Of a stretch of DNA of 64,000 bases, positions 35,896-45,300 are shown in pieces. The position numbers were made by a program, and so were the translations under genes. Where the stretch lies: assembly GCA_024404115.1 (NCBI GenBank), contig JAKSQM010000002.1:186001-250000 (forward strand), in the 5' to 3' direction. The DNA is from Clostridia bacterium (GTDB taxonomy: Bacteria > Bacillota > Clostridia > Oscillospirales > Acutalibacteraceae). Below the pieces are notes generated by a model. The model worked only from the letters and a program-made list of their open reading frames with translations. It was not told the origin of the DNA and ran no database searches. Numbering within the stretch: the first letter of the stretch is position 1; every line of letters begins with the position of its first letter.

Positions 35896-35915
35896 ATTTT
35901 TCGCCTCTTATATTT

Positions 35916-35946
35916 TAAAAAGGGCCGCCGCCAATGCGACAGCCCT
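35916..35946 (-). terminator. Hairpin with U-run between valS and folC
   Basis: On the minus strand AGGGCTGTCGC (35946-35936) pairs over 11 bp (with G-U pairs) with GCGGCGGCCCT (35931-35921), loop ATTG, followed by five U. folC starts about 20 bases later and shows no promoter, so partial termination is likely. Confidence 0.82.
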
Positions 35947-35953
35947 ATATGAA

Positions 35954-38647
35954 TTATGAAAGTTTTGCTATGCTTTCGTCAAGCATTGCGATTTTATCCT
36001 GTAATTTTGCAGCAGCTTCACGCTGACCGTTTACAACAGCCTCGGGAGCTTTTGCAACGAAACCGGGATTGTTGAGCTTCTTATTGATGAACTCAAGATC
36101 TTTAAGAGCCTTATCTTTCTCTTTATTAAGTCTTGCTTTTTCAGCTTCAAAATCAATAAGCTCGCCCATTGGAATATAAATTTTTGCAAAGTTTGTAACA
36201 ATTGCAACTGAACCCTCAATTGAGAAGCTGTCGCTTACCTCAACCTCAGAAGCACTTGCGAGACGCTGCATAAATACGCCAGCGGACTGGAATGTTTCTT
36301 TTGATGCGGTTGCGATGTAATACTTAGCTTTTCTTGATGGAGGAACGTTCATCTCTGCTCTGCGGTTACGGATTGCACGAACTGCATCCATAATCTTTTC
36401 CATCTCAGCCTCTTCAACTGCGAAGTTAAGGCACTCGCAATATTCAGGCCACTTTGAAATCATAATTGACTCGCCCTCGTGAGGAAGTGTCTGCCAGATT
36501 TCTTCTGTGATGAAAGGCATGAAAGGATGAAGGAGCTTCAATGTATTTGAAAGAACGAAAATAAGAACAGCCTTTGCAGTGCCAGCCTCTTCGCCGCCTT
36601 TCTGAAGGCGAATCTTTGAAATTTCAATGTACCAGTCGCAGAAAACATCCCAGATGAAGTCATAGAGCTTTGAAACAGCAATGCCAAGCTCAAACTTTTC
36701 AAGGTTGTCTGTAACATCCTTAACAAGTGAGTTGAATTTTGAGAGAATCCACTTATCCTCAAGAGCAAGATTTTCGGGAACATATGGAGCTTTTTCGCTG
36801 CCGTCAAGGTTCATGAGAACATAGCGTGCTGCGTTCCAGAGCTTGTTGGCAAAGTTACGGCTTGCGCTAACCTTTTCGTCAGAGAAACGCATATCGTTTC
36901 CTGGGCTATTGCCTGTTGCAAGAGTGAATCTCAAAGCGTCAGCACCGTAAGTGTCGATAATCTCAAGTGGGTCAATGCCGTTGCCAAGAGATTTAGACAT
37001 CTTTCTGCCCTGTGCATCACGAACAAGACCGTGAATAAGAACAGTGCTGAAAGGAGCTTTGTTTGTATATTCAAGAGCTGAGAAAATCATACGGCTTACC
37101 CAGAAACCGATGATGTCATAGCCAGTGATAAGTGTATTTGTGGGATAGAAATGCTGGAGGTCATCAGTGTTGTCAGGCCAACCTAATGTTGAGAAAGGCC
37201 AGAGAGCTGATGAGAACCATGTATCAAGTGTGTCGGGATCCTGCTGGAGGTTTTTGCCGCCGCACTTGGGGCAGGTGCATACATCATCTTTAGAAACTGT
37301 CATTTCACCGCAATCGTCGCAATACCATGCAGGGATTCTATGACCCCACCAGAGCTGACGGGAAATGCACCAGTCTCTTGTGCCACGCATCCAGTTCATG
37401 TAGTTCTTTGTGAATCTTTCGGGAACGAATTTGGTTTCGCCCTTTTCAACGCACTCAATTGCAGGTTTTGCAAGTGGGTCCATCTTAACGAACCACTGCT
37501 TTGAAACCATTGGCTCAATGTTAGTGTGGCAACGGTAGCAAGTGCCAACATCATGCTTGATTGGCTCGATATATTTGATATATCCGCCCTCTTCAAGGTC
37601 TTTAAGGATAGCTTTGCGAGCTTCCATAGTAGTCATACCAGCATATTTGCCGCAATCAAGAACTGTAGGCTCGTCAACTGCGCCCTTGCCGCTTGCAATA
37701 AGCTCGTCAACCTCTGCTTTTTCTTTAGCACCTGTGAGATGTCCGTCATAAGTGAATGTACGAACCATGGGAAGATTATGTCTTCTGCCAACCTCAAAGT
37801 CATTGGGGTCATGAGCAGGTGTGATTTTAACAACGCCTGTTCCTTTAGTCATATCAGCATGCTCATCACATACGATAGGAAGCTCTTTGTTAAGAAGAGG
37901 AAGAATTACATGGCAGCCGTGAAGATGCTTATATCTTTCATCATCAACATTGATTGCAACAGCGGTATCACCGAGCATTGTTTCGGGTCTTGTTGTTGCA
38001 AGTTCAAGCTGTTCGCCTGTTTCTTTAACGGTATAAAGAAGATGCCAGAAATTACTGGGAGCTTCTTCGTATTCAACCTCTGCGTCAGAAATTGATGTTT
38101 TACATTTGGGGCACCAGTTTACCATTCTGTTGCCACGGTAAATAAGCTCTTTTTCATAAAGAGTAACAAAAACTTCTTTAACGGCTCTTGAGCAACCCTC
38201 GTCCATTGTGAAACGAAGCCTGTCCCAATCGCAGGAAGAACCCATTTTCTTAAGCTGCTGAACGATTCTTCCGCCGTACTGATTTTTCCATTCCCATGCA
38301 CGCTCAAGGAATTTCTCTCTGCCTAAGTCCTCTTTCTTGATGCCCTCTTTTGCCATAGCTTCAACAATCTTTGCCTCTGTAGCAATTGAAGCGTGGTCTG
38401 TGCCAGGGAGCCAGAGTGCGTCATAGCCCTGCATTCTGCGCCAACGGATAATAGCATCCTGCAAAGTGTTATCAAGAGCATGACCCATATGGAGCTGACC
38501 TGTAATGTTGGGTGGGGGCATAACGATAGTGTAAGGCTTTAAGTCCTTATCGCATTTTGCTGAGAAATATTTATTGTCTATCCAGAATTTATAAAGTCGG
38601 TCTTCAACCTCTTTCGGGTCGTAAACCTTAGCTAATTCTTTAGCCAT
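35954..38647 (-). CDS. valS: Valyl-tRNA synthetase
   Basis: 897 residues, the normal ValS size. HMGH in [27 protein letters not shown], a CP1 editing domain, KMSKS at 549-553, and a C-terminal coiled-coil arm (about 830-897). It charges tRNA-Val. It lies 19 bases behind prs, so it has no T-box leader of its own, although many Firmicutes valS genes do. In this window the Val-type T-box sits on an acyl-CoA ligase instead. Confidence 0.97.
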   Translation of the reverse strand: MAKELAKVYDPKEVEDRLYKFWIDNKYFSAKCDKDLKPYTIVMPPPNITGQLHMGHALDNTLQDAIIRWRRMQGYDALWLPGTDHASIATEAKIVEAMAKEGIKKEDLGREKFLERAWEWKNQYGGRIVQQLKKMGSSCDWDRLRFTMDEGCSRAVKEVFVTLYEKELIYRGNRMVNWCPKCKTSISDAEVEYEEAPSNFWHLLYTVKETGEQLELATTRPETMLGDTAVAINVDDERYKHLHGCHVILPLLNKELPIVCDEHADMTKGTGVVKITPAHDPNDFEVGRRHNLPMVRTFTYDGHLTGAKEKAEVDELIASGKGAVDEPTVLDCGKYAGMTTMEARKAILKDLEEGGYIKYIEPIKHDVGTCYRCHTNIEPMVSKQWFVKMDPLAKPAIECVEKGETKFVPERFTKNYMNWMRGTRDWCISRQLWWGHRIPAWYCDDCGEMTVSKDDVCTCPKCGGKNLQQDPDTLDTWFSSALWPFSTLGWPDNTDDLQHFYPTNTLITGYDIIGFWVSRMIFSALEYTNKAPFSTVLIHGLVRDAQGRKMSKSLGNGIDPLEIIDTYGADALRFTLATGNSPGNDMRFSDEKVSASRNFANKLWNAARYVLMNLDGSEKAPYVPENLALEDKWILSKFNSLVKDVTDNLEKFELGIAVSKLYDFIWDVFCDWYIEISKIRLQKGGEEAGTAKAVLIFVLSNTLKLLHPFMPFITEEIWQTLPHEGESIMISKWPEYCECLNFAVEEAEMEKIMDAVRAIRNRRAEMNVPPSRKAKYYIATASKETFQSAGVFMQRLASASEVEVSDSFSIEGSVAIVTNFAKIYIPMGELIDFEAEKARLNKEKDKALKDLEFINKKLNNPGFVAKAPEAVVNGQREAAAKLQDKIAMLDESIAKLS

Positions 38648-38666
38648 TTGTATCTTCTCCTACCGA

Positions 38667-39851
38667 TTATTTGTTTTTATAAGCTGTAAGAAGCTGATGA
38701 ATTTTTTCAGCAGGCTCCATAAGCTTACTTACTGACATATCGTGATTAAGAATATCAGTGATATAAGAAATGTATTTGAAGCAGTCAACTTCACAATACC
38801 ACTCTCTATTTTTAAGTTCGTTTGTTCTGTAAATAAGGTTTGTTGTGAATACCTTATCAAACATACCGTCTGCATAAGCCTGATCGAAAACTTCAAGACC
38901 GTTGCAGAAAAGACCGAATGTTGCGTTGATGAAAATACGCTTTGCGCCAAGGTCTTTAAGCTTGCCTGCAACCTCAATCATTGATTCACCAGATGAAATC
39001 ATATCGTCAACAATGATAACATCCATGCCCTTAACGCTGTCGCCAAGGAATTCGTGAGCGATGATTGGGTTTCTGCCGTCAACGATTCTTGAGAAATCAC
39101 GGCGCTTATAGAACATACCAAGCTCAACCTCAAGAATAGTTGAATAATAGATACATCTACTCATACCGCCCTCATCGGGAGATATAATCATAAGGTGGTC
39201 TTTATCAATCTGAAGGTCAGGAAATGTTCTTGTCATAGCCTTAATCATCTGATAAGAGGGCTGAATTGACTCGAAGCCTTTAAGAGGAATTGCGTTCTGA
39301 ACTCTAGGGTCATGAGCGTCAAATGTAAGAATATTGTCAACGCCCATATATTCGCAAAGCTCCTGAAGTGCGTTTGCGCAGTCAAGAGATTCACGGCTTG
39401 AACGCTTGTGCTGACGACCCTCATAAAGCATTGGCATAATAACAGTGATTCTGCGTGCCTTACCCTCAACAGCACTGATAGCTCTCTTGAGGTTTGCATA
39501 ATGCTCGTCAGGACTCATTGGAACCTGATTGCCGTACATTTTGTATGTAACACCGTAATTGAAACAATCGCAGAGGATGAAAATATCGTAACCTCTGACA
39601 GTATGATTAAGTGATGCCTTGCCCTCGCCTGTGCCGAATCTTGGGAAAGTCATGTCAATAAGATAAGAATCTTTTTCATAGTTAGCGAAAGCAAGAGGAT
39701 CTCTCTCCATCAGTCCTCTCTCTTTGCGCCAGTTGACTAAATAATAGTCAATTCTCTGTGCCATTTCTTCGCATCCCGGAAGAGCAATGATACCCAACTG
39801 ACCAACGGGAACGCTGAAATTTCCGTCAACTACTTCGCCGTTAAAACTCAT
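38667..39851 (-). CDS. prs: Ribose-phosphate pyrophosphokinase family protein (long form)
   Basis: 394 residues from ATG 39851 (AAAGGTGG before it), longer than the usual 315. The phosphoribosyl-binding motif VDDMISSGES and DAHDPRVQNA are visible, and GRQHKRSSRES matches the Prs catalytic flexible-loop region. It makes PRPP from ribose-5-phosphate and ATP. The longer form with extra N-terminal and central segments is met in clostridia. It heads the prs-valS-folC-addBA run. A second, short-form Prs elsewhere is possible. Confidence 0.88.
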   Translation of the reverse strand: MSFNGEVVDGNFSVPVGQLGIIALPGCEEMAQRIDYYLVNWRKERGLMERDPLAFANYEKDSYLIDMTFPRFGTGEGKASLNHTVRGYDIFILCDCFNYGVTYKMYGNQVPMSPDEHYANLKRAISAVEGKARRITVIMPMLYEGRQHKRSSRESLDCANALQELCEYMGVDNILTFDAHDPRVQNAIPLKGFESIQPSYQMIKAMTRTFPDLQIDKDHLMIISPDEGGMSRCIYYSTILEVELGMFYKRRDFSRIVDGRNPIIAHEFLGDSVKGMDVIIVDDMISSGESMIEVAGKLKDLGAKRIFINATFGLFCNGLEVFDQAYADGMFDKVFTTNLIYRTNELKNREWYCEVDCFKYISYITDILNHDMSVSKLMEPAEKIHQLLTAYKNK

Positions 39852-39918
39852 AAAATTAAACCACCTTTTGCTATTTATGATATACAAACAGGCAACAAAA
39901 ACCCATTTATATTATGAT

Positions 39919-39947
39919 ACTATAATTTATTCGATTTGAAAAGACAA
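39919..39947 (-). promoter_or_regulatory. Probable promoter of the prs-valS operon
   Basis: Minus strand -35 TTGTCT (39942-39947), 17-base spacer, -10 TATAGT (39919-39924), about 70 bases before the prs start. Confidence 0.55.
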
Positions 39948-40003
39948 AACTCAACTTTATTGCCCCAAAATAAATAAAAAATTATGGAAAGAATTTGTTA
40001 AGA

Positions 40004-41170
40004 TTAAACAAAGTTATGCTCCACAGTGATTACTGAGAAGAATGTGGGGTCATATTCGTTGATTTTTTTGGAAATTTCTGCCCCGATCTGATCTCTTGAC
40101 TTCTTATGTGCGTGAGGAATGACAAGGTCAAAAATAAGATTTGTATGTGTGGGGCCTTTCACAACTCTGAAATCGTGGAAAGTGTAAGTTTCGTCTGTAT
40201 TTTTAATAATGTCTGCCACAACAGCTTTAAGCTCGTTTACTGATTCATCATCTGTAACAATGGGGTCAAGGTGAACAACAAGAGTTGTGCCCATTGCCTC
40301 CCCTACTTCTTTTTCAATTATATCTGCCACATCGTGAGAGATTGTGATGTCAACATTTGCTGGCACTTCAATGTGAACGCTTGAGAAAAGTCTGCCTGGG
40401 CCGTAATCGTGAACCATAAGGTCATGAATACCAACAACGCCGTCATATGAAAGAACTCTCTGTTCAAGCTCCTCAACAAACTCCTTTTCGGGCGGTCTGC
40501 CAAGAAGTGTGCCGACAGTTTCTTTAAGGATACCGATACCAGCATAAAGAACGAAAAGAGAAACGAGGATACCGAGGTAGCCGTCAATGGGAAGTGAAGT
40601 GAATTTTGAAAGAATAAGTGCAACAAGTGTGATTGTTGTGGCGGCAATATCACCGATACTGTCTTTAACAACGGCGGTCATGGCGGCTGAATTTATCTTT
40701 TTGCCAAGCTTATTATTAAAGAAAGCAAGCCACACCTTGCCGAGAATTGAAACGGCAATAATTACAGCTGAAACAATGCTGAATTTAACAGGTTCGGGAT
40801 TAAAGATTTTTTCGATTGATGACCTGCCAAGCTCATAGCTCATAAAGAGAATGAAGAAAGAAACGATAAGTGCGGCAATGTACTCGATTCTGCCATGACC
40901 GAAAGGATGGTCTTCGTCTGACGGCTTATTGGAAAGCTTGAAGCCAAAAACAGTAACAACGCTTGAGCCAGCATCTGAAAGGTTGTTGGCGGCATCTGCG
41001 GTGATGGCGATACTGCCTGTCAGCGAGCCGACAACAAACTTTGCGGCACAGAGAATAAGGTTAAGAAGAATGCCAACAACACCGCTGAGAATGCCGTAAG
41101 AGGTGCGCACACGGGTGTCTGTTACATTATCCTTATCCTTAATAAAAAGTTTAACTAAAAGTGATGACAT
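40004..41170 (-). CDS. Cation diffusion facilitator family transporter
   Basis: 388 residues. Six membrane segments in the first 220, with the metal-site helix DAANNLSDAGSS and the DEDHPFGHGRIEY loop; then a cytosolic CDF domain with His-rich ends (VHDYGPGRLFSSVH, FHDFRVVKG). The family exports divalent metals such as Zn, Mn or Fe by proton antiport. The metal cannot be told from sequence. It starts 6 bases after the mscS-type gene, whose last codons form the AGGAG site. Confidence 0.93.
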   Translation of the reverse strand: MSSLLVKLFIKDKDNVTDTRVRTSYGILSGVVGILLNLILCAAKFVVGSLTGSIAITADAANNLSDAGSSVVTVFGFKLSNKPSDEDHPFGHGRIEYIAALIVSFFILFMSYELGRSSIEKIFNPEPVKFSIVSAVIIAVSILGKVWLAFFNNKLGKKINSAAMTAVVKDSIGDIAATTITLVALILSKFTSLPIDGYLGILVSLFVLYAGIGILKETVGTLLGRPPEKEFVEELEQRVLSYDGVVGIHDLMVHDYGPGRLFSSVHIEVPANVDITISHDVADIIEKEVGEAMGTTLVVHLDPIVTDDESVNELKAVVADIIKNTDETYTFHDFRVVKGPTHTNLIFDLVIPHAHKKSRDQIGAEISKKINEYDPTFFSVITVEHNFV

Positions 41171-41176
41171 TTTACA

Positions 41177-42031
41177 TTACTCCTTTTCGTTTTTAATATG
41201 TACATCAAGCTGTTCAAATGGAATTTCAATATTGTTAGCATCAAAAGCAAGCTTGACTTCTTCCTGCATAGTGTAGAATGTTGGATAATAATTATCGCTC
41301 TTGCACCATACCTGACAAACAAGGTTAATGCTTGAACCTGCGTGCTCTTTAACAGCAACATAAACAGGTGGATTATCAAGAACATTTACATTCTTTTTTG
41401 CTACATCGTAAAGGATAGCCTTTGCCTTTGCAATATCTTCGCTGTAGCTGATTGAATAAATAAGGTCAGCTCTTCTGAAATCGCCTGCGGTGTAGTTGAT
41501 GATGTTGTTTGATGTGATGTGGTCATTAGGCACAGTAACCTGACGGTTGTCTTCCATAATAAGTGTGGTATACATAAGATGAATATCCTGCACCTTGCCT
41601 TTTACGCTTTCAAGCTCAACAAAATCTCCGCTTTTAAAGGGCTGATTAAGAAGAATCTGAATACCGCTGGCAAACTGAGAAATGCAGTCTTTAAGACCGA
41701 TACCTGCTGTTACACCTGCTGCACCGATTGCCGCAACAAATGAATTGATGTTAAAGCCAAGCTTTGAAAGAGCGGTGATAACAAAAATGATTTTGATGAT
41801 TGTTGAAAGAGTTTTGCTTAAAAAGAAATGAACTGAGCGGTCAACATTTCTTTTTTCAAGAATTTTAACAAGCAATTTGCCTGCAAGATTGCCGAGCCAG
41901 AAGCCGACAATAAGAGTCAGCACTGCGGAAACAACGGCAAAGAGAATTGCTGGCAGTTTCTCTGCTGCATTTTCAGCATTGATGCCCGTGATGTGTGTTA
42001 AAAATGACTGGATGAATGATAGACTTTGCAT
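41177..42031 (-). CDS. MscS-family small-conductance mechanosensitive channel
   Basis: 284 residues from ATG 42031 (AGAGG before it). Three membrane helices, then the pore helix FVAAIGAAGVTAGIGLKDCISQFASG and the beta domain (GDFVELESVKGKVQDI, VPNDHITSNNIINY), as in E. coli MscS. It opens under membrane tension to release solutes. Paired with the CDF gene downstream. Confidence 0.95.
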   Translation of the reverse strand: MQSLSFIQSFLTHITGINAENAAEKLPAILFAVVSAVLTLIVGFWLGNLAGKLLVKILEKRNVDRSVHFFLSKTLSTIIKIIFVITALSKLGFNINSFVAAIGAAGVTAGIGLKDCISQFASGIQILLNQPFKSGDFVELESVKGKVQDIHLMYTTLIMEDNRQVTVPNDHITSNNIINYTAGDFRRADLIYSISYSEDIAKAKAILYDVAKKNVNVLDNPPVYVAVKEHAGSSINLVCQVWCKSDNYYPTFYTMQEEVKLAFDANNIEIPFEQLDVHIKNEKE

Positions 42032-42062
42032 AATAAGACCTCTGTAAAAAAATTCTGCCAAC

Positions 42063-42091
42063 ATTTTAACACAAAGAATTATAAAATACAA
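42063..42091 (-). promoter_or_regulatory. Promoter of the mscS-CDF pair
   Basis: Minus strand -35 TTGTAT (42086-42091), 17-base spacer, -10 TAAAAT (42063-42068). The AT-rich stretch from here to 42261 shows no other feature. Confidence 0.7.
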
Positions 42092-42261
42092 TAGATAGAA
42101 TAAAACTACGGAAATATATCTATATATATTGCTTTTTCTCTTAGAATTAGTTAAGACTTACAAAGTGTTTATTTTTAAACAAAAAGTCATATTTTTTTAT
42201 ACAATTATTATTATAAAAACTGTATAAATTCACGATATTTATTTTCAATAATAAAAAATCA

Positions 42262-42290
42262 TTGAAAAGTAATTAAATACGCTATAAAAT
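42262..42290 (+). promoter_or_regulatory. Promoter of the PHP-dockerin gene
   Basis: -35 TTGAAA (42262-42267), 17-base spacer, -10 TAAAAT (42285-42290); AAGGAG follows at about 42308-42313. Confidence 0.68.
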
Positions 42291-42321
42291 AGTTGTATCT
42301 GTCTAAAAAAGGAGTGTTTAA

Positions 42322-45300
42322 ATGAAAAAAATCAAAAAGCTTTTAGCTGCCTCACTGGCTTTTGTGCTTATTGCAACAATGTGTGCAATTGGTATGACAG
42401 CATACGCTGCATCTGACGATGTTGTTGGTAATTATAATTTTGACATCACCAGCACATACGCAAATGTAGATTGGGACAACTGGAAGCCCTACAAGGCGGA
42501 AACTCATGTTCACACCGTTCGAAGCGATGCTGACACCGAGATTGACGACATGATCGAATACTATTATGGATTCGATTTTGACGCTATGGCACTTACTGAC
42601 CACGGTACTGTAAACTATGGTTGGACAAAAGACCAGACCCGTATCGCAATTTTCGATTATCAGTTCTTTGTTCACGGTGCAATGGATGAGCTTTCAGAGG
42701 CTCGTTACAAAGAAATCACAACAGGTACAGGCGCAATCAGTGGTGGCTCTGCACCCCGTGGATTCGGTATGAGAGAAATACCTCTTGGTATCGAGCTTAA
42801 CGGTATGTCAACTAAAAAGTGCCATATCAACGGCTTTTATGTTGACTACGGTCATGGCGACTTAGGTCTTACAGTTACATGGCCCCGTGATGCTGTTGCA
42901 GGCAACTACAAAGCAGGCGGACTTACACACATCAACCACGTTGGTGAGTGGTCAGATGCAAAATCTGACAGAAGCATTTATGACGCAAAATTCATCTCTG
43001 ATTTTGCATCAATCTATGAAGATTACGGTATTATGAAAAAGAACCGTGATGAGTCAAATCTTCGTGGTTGTCTTGGTATGGAGCTTGTTAACACAGCAGA
43101 CAGCCGTACAAGAAATGACCGTTATCTTTATGACGAAATTATGAAAATTCTTGCTCCTCAGGGAATCAATGTTCTTGCATTCTGTGAGGATGATGCCCAT
43201 GAGCTTTCAGACTGCGACAGAAACGCACAGTATTTCCTTATGCCTGAAAACGATATGGCAACAAACAACATCAAGCACAGCATGGAATACGGTGAGTTCT
43301 ACACAGTTTCAAAGAACTCAAAAAATCCCTATGAGCTTGGCGACGGCTTCAATGCACAGGGCGAATATCCCAGCGTTTCATATGTTGGCGTTGACGATGC
43401 AAAAAATCAGATTATTGTTTCCTCAAAGAATGCTAACAAAATCAGAATGGTTGCAGACGGCGAAATCATTGAAACAATCGACCTTAAAACAAGCGGTGCA
43501 ACTACTGCCTTTGACCTTAACAAGTATGAGGACAAAATCAACAGCTATGTAAGAGTTTATCTCACAGGCCCCGGCGGTATTCTTTATCTCCAGCCATTCC
43601 TTGTTGAGAAAGCAGAAGCTCCCGTTTCATCTGTTACATTTGTTAAGCCTTCAACAGACACAGATGTTAAGGTTTATGATGCAAACGGCACACTTATTGA
43701 TGCTGTAAACACAAATGCAGAGTATGTTCTTGACGCTGGCAATTATACATATGTTGCATCAAGACCTGGCTATGTTACAACAGAGCCTATCCCCTTCACT
43801 GTTTCACAGAGCGATATTGACAATGCAGTTAAACGCAAGATAGATATTGAACTTGATAAGGACGAAAATATTGTTTACACAACATTCTATGTTCCCGAAA
43901 CAATTTATCTTGACGGCGCTGATTCAATGTCATTCAAGAGCTATGTTGACAGAGAAAACAGCGTAAACGGCGCACTTAACAGCAATGTTAAGTCAACAGG
44001 TAACATTTACTTCAACCGTGAGGGCGTAACACATGTTGACCTTTCATATGAAATTGTTGAGGGCACAATGCTCAACTCAATGACAATCGGTCAGATTCGT
44101 GCTAACGGCTCAACACTTGCAACAACAATCACAGCAGGTAAAATGAGCTCTGCCGTTCCCTCAGGCGGACATTCACTTATTAAGTGGACAGCCACATACA
44201 CATCAAACGGCAAAGAAATGAAGTCCTATGCTTATTCTTATATTTACGGTCCTCTCTCTGGCGGTAACTCAACTGTAGCCGCAGGCGGTCAGGCAACAAC
44301 AAAGAAGAATATCACAAGCTGGGCACACACAACAATGCACATCACTGCAACAGTATGGATGGCAGGTGTTCACTCAGTTAAGGGTGGCAGTGCAGGATAT
44401 AAATTCACACCTTACGGCGGTGCAGCTCTCACAAACGCATCCGGCACAGGTAATATCACTGTAAGCGGTGTTGGTATGGGCGTTGCATCTGATGATTCAA
44501 GCGGCGGTTCAAAGACCGTTACTGTTGGCGGCGGTACAGGTACACTTACAATTGATGTAAGCCGTTACAACAACCTTAATCAGATTCCTAACTTCAAGAT
44601 TGGTCTTGATGTAAATAACTGCACAGAGGGCGAAGAAGTAACAACAAACTATGTAAACTTCGGTACACAGACTCTCTATGCTTCAGAGCAGGTTATTGAG
44701 GATTCAACAAGCGGTAAGCGTCTTTATGAATCAGATAACTCTAACCCCTCAACAGGCGTAAACTGGCCAATCGACCAGAGCGTTAACTCAATTGCAGTTA
44801 ACGGTTACGCTGCATGTAACAAATCAAGAAGAACAGACGCAATCAACGGCGTTGTAACACTTGAGCTTAAATATGTTGACAAGTCAGCATTGAGAGATCA
44901 GTACAACAACGCAATCAGCTTTGCATATCAGCCCGACTGGTTTGAGAATGTAAACGATTACAACGATTATGTTCAGTCTGTTAAGGACGCTGCAATTCTT
45001 CTTGGCAACCCTGCCGCCGCATTGAGCGACATTGAAGAAACTGCAAGCGACCTTGCAAACGAGCTTAAAGATGTTACTCTCAGAAAAGGTAACCTTACAA
45101 TCAATTATGTAAACAAGCTCACAGACGAAGTAATTGAAACAGAAGAAAAAGAATTCACGATCTGCGACACACTTGTTGGCTCAGCAGAGGCGGTTACAGG
45201 CTTCACATACGCTGACAGCTGGGTAATCACAGCATCTGACACACAGGTTGCAACAGGCACAAACAACTTTGCAAACATCATGGCAACAGATGATGATTAC

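Noticed and set aside
37526-38095. 189-codon plus-strand frame inside valS.
   Set aside because: Antisense to the ValS editing domain with no start signal; a composition shadow.
38648-38666. Possible T-box in front of valS.
   Set aside because: The gap is only 19 bases and holds just a ribosome site.
42092-42261. AT-rich run with TATATATAT between mscS and the PHP gene as an origin or phage site.
   Set aside because: No DnaA-box cluster, no direct repeats and no integrase nearby; it is a plain divergent promoter region.
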